Shown here piece by piece: positions 61,793 through 64,000 of a DNA stretch of 64,000 nt (position 1 is the stretch's first letter; every line of letters begins with the position of its first letter). Source of the DNA: Paraburkholderia sp. HP33-1 (GTDB lineage Bacteria > Pseudomonadota > Gammaproteobacteria > Burkholderiales > Burkholderiaceae); NCBI RefSeq assembly GCF_021390595.1, contig NZ_JAJEJR010000002.1, positions 930,001 to 994,000 on the forward strand. The letters run 5' to 3'. Under the pieces are notes generated by a model. The model ran no database searches, was not told the origin of the DNA, and worked only from the letters and a program-made list of their open reading frames with translations. A program made the position numbers and the translations under genes.

Positions 61793-64000
61793 GATCAGCC
61801 GCACGGCGTTGTTCGGCAAGCTCGATTCGCTTGCCTATCGCGCGATCGAAAACGGCGCCGCGTTCTGCAAGCTGCGCGGCAATCCCTATGTCGAGCTGGC
61901 GCACTGGATGCATCAGATCCTGCTCGCGGCGGATTCGGATGTGCGGCGCCTCGTGCGTCATTTCGAGCTGGACGAGACCGCACTCGAGCGCGATCTGACA
62001 GCCGCGCTCGATCGTCTGCCGCGCGGCGCGACCTCTGTTTCCGATATCTCCGCGCAAGTCGACGAAGCCGTCGAGCGCGGCTGGGTCTTCGGTTCGCTGA
62101 TGTTCAATGCCGCGAAGGTGCGCACCGGACACCTCGTGATCGGCATGTTGCGCACGCCCAACCTGCGCAATGCGCTTTACGCGCTTTCGCGTCAGTTCGA
62201 GAAGATCAGCTTCGATGCACTGTCCGGCCGCTTCGACGCGCTGCTCGAAGGTTCACCTGAAGCGCATGCCGCTACCGCCGATGAGTCGGTGGCGCCCGCG
62301 GTCGTACCGTCCGGTCAGCAGGACGCGCTGACCCGCTATACGGTCGATCTCACCGCCGAGGCGCGCGAGGGTAAGTTGGATCCCATCGTCGGACGCGACA
62401 TGGAGATTCGCCAGGTCATCGACATTCTCATGCGCCGGCGCCAGAACAACCCGATCCTCACGGGCGAGGCAGGCGTCGGCAAGACGGCGGTGGTCGAAGG
62501 TTTCGCGCAGCGTATCGTCGCGGGTGAGGTGCCTCCCGCATTGCGCGACGCCGTCGTGCGCACACTCGACGTCGGTCTGCTGCAGGCGGGCGCGAGCGTC
62601 AAAGGCGAGTTCGAGAGCCGGCTCAAGCAGGTGATCGAGCAGGTGCAGGCGTCGGCAAAACCGGTGATTCTCTTCATCGACGAAGCGCATACGCTCGTCG
62701 GCGCAGGCGGCGCGGCTGGCACCGGCGATGCCGCCAACCTGCTCAAGCCAGCGCTCGCACGCGGCACGCTGCGCACCATCGCCGCGACGACGTGGGTCGA
62801 ATACAAGAAGCACATCGAGAAAGATCCGGCGCTCACGCGGCGCTTCCAGGTGGTCAAGGTGCCGGAGCCTTCCGAGGCAGGCGCGATCGCGATGATGCGC
62901 GGCCTCGTGGGCAAGATGGAGCGGCATCACGGCGTGCAGGTGCTCGACGAGGCGGTGGAGGCTGCCGTGAAGCTCTCGCATCGCTTCATCCCGGCGCGGC
63001 AGTTGCCCGACAAGGCGGTGAGCCTGCTCGACACGGCCTGTGCCCGCGTCGCGGTGAGTCAGCAGGCGCTGCCGCCCGCCATCGACGATGCGAAACGGCG
63101 CATCGAGACGTGGCAGACCGAAAGCGAGATCGTGACGCGTGAAGCGGCGCTCGGCATTGACACGCAAGAACGGGCCGCCGATGTCGCGGCGCGTCTCGAC
63201 GCCGAGCGCGCGCGCCTCGCGGATCTCACCGCGCGCTGGGAAACGGAGCGCGCGCTGGTCGTGCGCATCCTCGCGGCGCGGCGGTCCATCGAGGAGGGCG
63301 GCGAGGGCGAAACGCTTTCGCAATTGCAGGCGATGAGCGCTGAGCTCGCGGAACGTCAGGGCGAAGCGCCGCTCATCTTGCCGGGCGTGGATGCGCATGC
63401 GGTCGCGTCGGTGGTGCAGGACTGGACCGGTATTCCGGTCGGCCGCATGGTCCGCGACGAAGCCGCGAGCGTGCTCGATCTGGCGGCGACGCTGAACCGC
63501 CGCATCGTCGGGCAGCGTCACGCGATGGAGATGATCGCGCGCCGCGTGCAGACCGCGCGCGCCGGGCTCGACGATCCCTGCAAGCCGGTCGGCGTGTTCA
63601 TGCTGGCGGGCACCTCGGGCGTGGGCAAGACCGAAACTGCGCTCGCGCTTGCCGAAGCGCTGTATGGCGGTGAAGACAATGTCATCACCGTGAACATGAG
63701 CGAGTACCAGGAGGCGCATACGGTGTCGCTGCTCAAGGGCGCGCCGCCGGGATACGTCGGCTATGGCGAAGGCGGCGTGCTCACCGAGGCGGTGCGGCGG
63801 CGTCCCTACAGCGTGGTGCTGCTCGACGAATTCGAGAAGGCCCACCCGGACGTGCACAAGCTCTTCTTTCAGGTCTTCGACAAGGGCCGCATGGAAGACG
63901 GCGAAGGCCGCGAGATCGATTTCAGCAACACGCTGATCCTGCTCACGACCAACGTCGGCACCGAACTCATCACGCATCTGTGCGGCGGCGGGCGTGAGGC
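61785..64000 (+). CDS. tssH: T6SS-2 ClpV-type AAA+ ATPase TssH (cut by window end)
   Basis: ATG 61785, 738 codons to the window end; about 150-200 residues are missing. Clp N-domain (about 1-150), Walker A motifs GEAGVGKT (227-234) and GTSGVGKT (609-616), Walker B LFIDEAHT and LLDEFEKAHP. It recycles the sheath of T6SS-2. The remaining T6SS-2 genes (vgrG and tssJ-tssM) presumably lie to the right. Confidence 0.95.
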   Translation, partial: MTEISRTALFGKLDSLAYRAIENGAAFCKLRGNPYVELAHWMHQILLAADSDVRRLVRHFELDETALERDLTAALDRLPRGATSVSDISAQVDEAVERGWVFGSLMFNAAKVRTGHLVIGMLRTPNLRNALYALSRQFEKISFDALSGRFDALLEGSPEAHAATADESVAPAVVPSGQQDALTRYTVDLTAEAREGKLDPIVGRDMEIRQVIDILMRRRQNNPILTGEAGVGKTAVVEGFAQRIVAGEVPPALRDAVVRTLDVGLLQAGASVKGEFESRLKQVIEQVQASAKPVILFIDEAHTLVGAGGAAGTGDAANLLKPALARGTLRTIAATTWVEYKKHIEKDPALTRRFQVVKVPEPSEAGAIAMMRGLVGKMERHHGVQVLDEAVEAAVKLSHRFIPARQLPDKAVSLLDTACARVAVSQQALPPAIDDAKRRIETWQTESEIVTREAALGIDTQERAADVAARLDAERARLADLTARWETERALVVRILAARRSIEEGGEGETLSQLQAMSAELAERQGEAPLILPGVDAHAVASVVQDWTGIPVGRMVRDEAASVLDLAATLNRRIVGQRHAMEMIARRVQTARAGLDDPCKPVGVFMLAGTSGVGKTETALALAEALYGGEDNVITVNMSEYQEAHTVSLLKGAPPGYVGYGEGGVLTEAVRRRPYSVVLLDEFEKAHPDVHKLFFQVFDKGRMEDGEGREIDFSNTLILLTTNVGTELITHLCGGGRE

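Noticed and set aside
1..64000. tRNA, rRNA, CRISPR arrays and insertion sequences
   Set aside because: Looked for typical signatures (cloverleaf ends, spaced repeats, transposase motifs, terminal repeats) and recognised none.

Overview
The window is GC-rich DNA with gene families typical of Burkholderiaceae (Paraburkholderia/Caballeronia/Burkholderia-like): two type VI secretion (T6SS) loci on the plus strand, a MocR regulator, a nitrilase ('Nit1') cluster and NarL-type two-component genes. No rRNA, tRNA, CRISPR array or insertion sequence was recognised. Genus assignment is inference from gene content only.

Layout. 1-5.8 kb: minus-strand regulators (an AraC-type gene cut by the window start, a membrane histidine kinase, two NarL-type response regulators), then a plus-strand XRE-cupin regulator. 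6.0-8.0 kb: a second kinase, paralogous to the first. 8.6-33.0 kb: T6SS-1 with all thirteen core parts (tssB, C, hcp, E, F, G, H, vgrG, then J, K, L, M, A). Between the vgrG group and tssJ lies a guest module of a small membrane protein, a periplasmic solute-binding protein, two divergent dicarboxylate-symporter-like proteins and an aspartate/glutamate racemase, joined by ATGA overlaps. 33.1-37.9 kb: candidate effector genes (an unknown 597-aa protein with hydrophobic stretches, an aspzincin-type zinc protease, a GxSxG hydrolase). 37.9-39.0 kb: a third response regulator and relics of the same kinase/regulator family.

39.0-50.8 kb: a divergent MocR regulator and a tightly overlapping Nit1 operon (MSMEG_0572-like protein, nitrilase, radical SAM, GNAT, AIR-synthase-like, glycosyltransferase, MSMEG_0570-like protein, flavin oxidoreductase), extended by an LnmK/Pnap_2097-like protein and a B12-dependent methylmalonyl-CoA mutase. 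A sigma-54-type element lies upstream. 50.7-53.8 kb: OsmC, BON, an ECF sigma/anti-sigma pair and a small unknown gene. 54.0-64.0 kb: T6SS-2 (two tandem hcp copies, tssA, B, C, E, F, G, and tssH running off the end).

How it fits together. T6SS-1 is bracketed by a multiplied family of kinase and regulator genes, several now relics. A 20-bp 8-4-8 palindrome recurs in front of two intact regulators, one relic that now precedes the hydrolase gene, and the stretch upstream of tssB. The simplest reading is that this family regulates itself and probably T6SS-1 and its cargo; that is inference. The Nit1 operon looks like a small-molecule biosynthetic pathway whose last two genes could supply and consume methylmalonyl-CoA.
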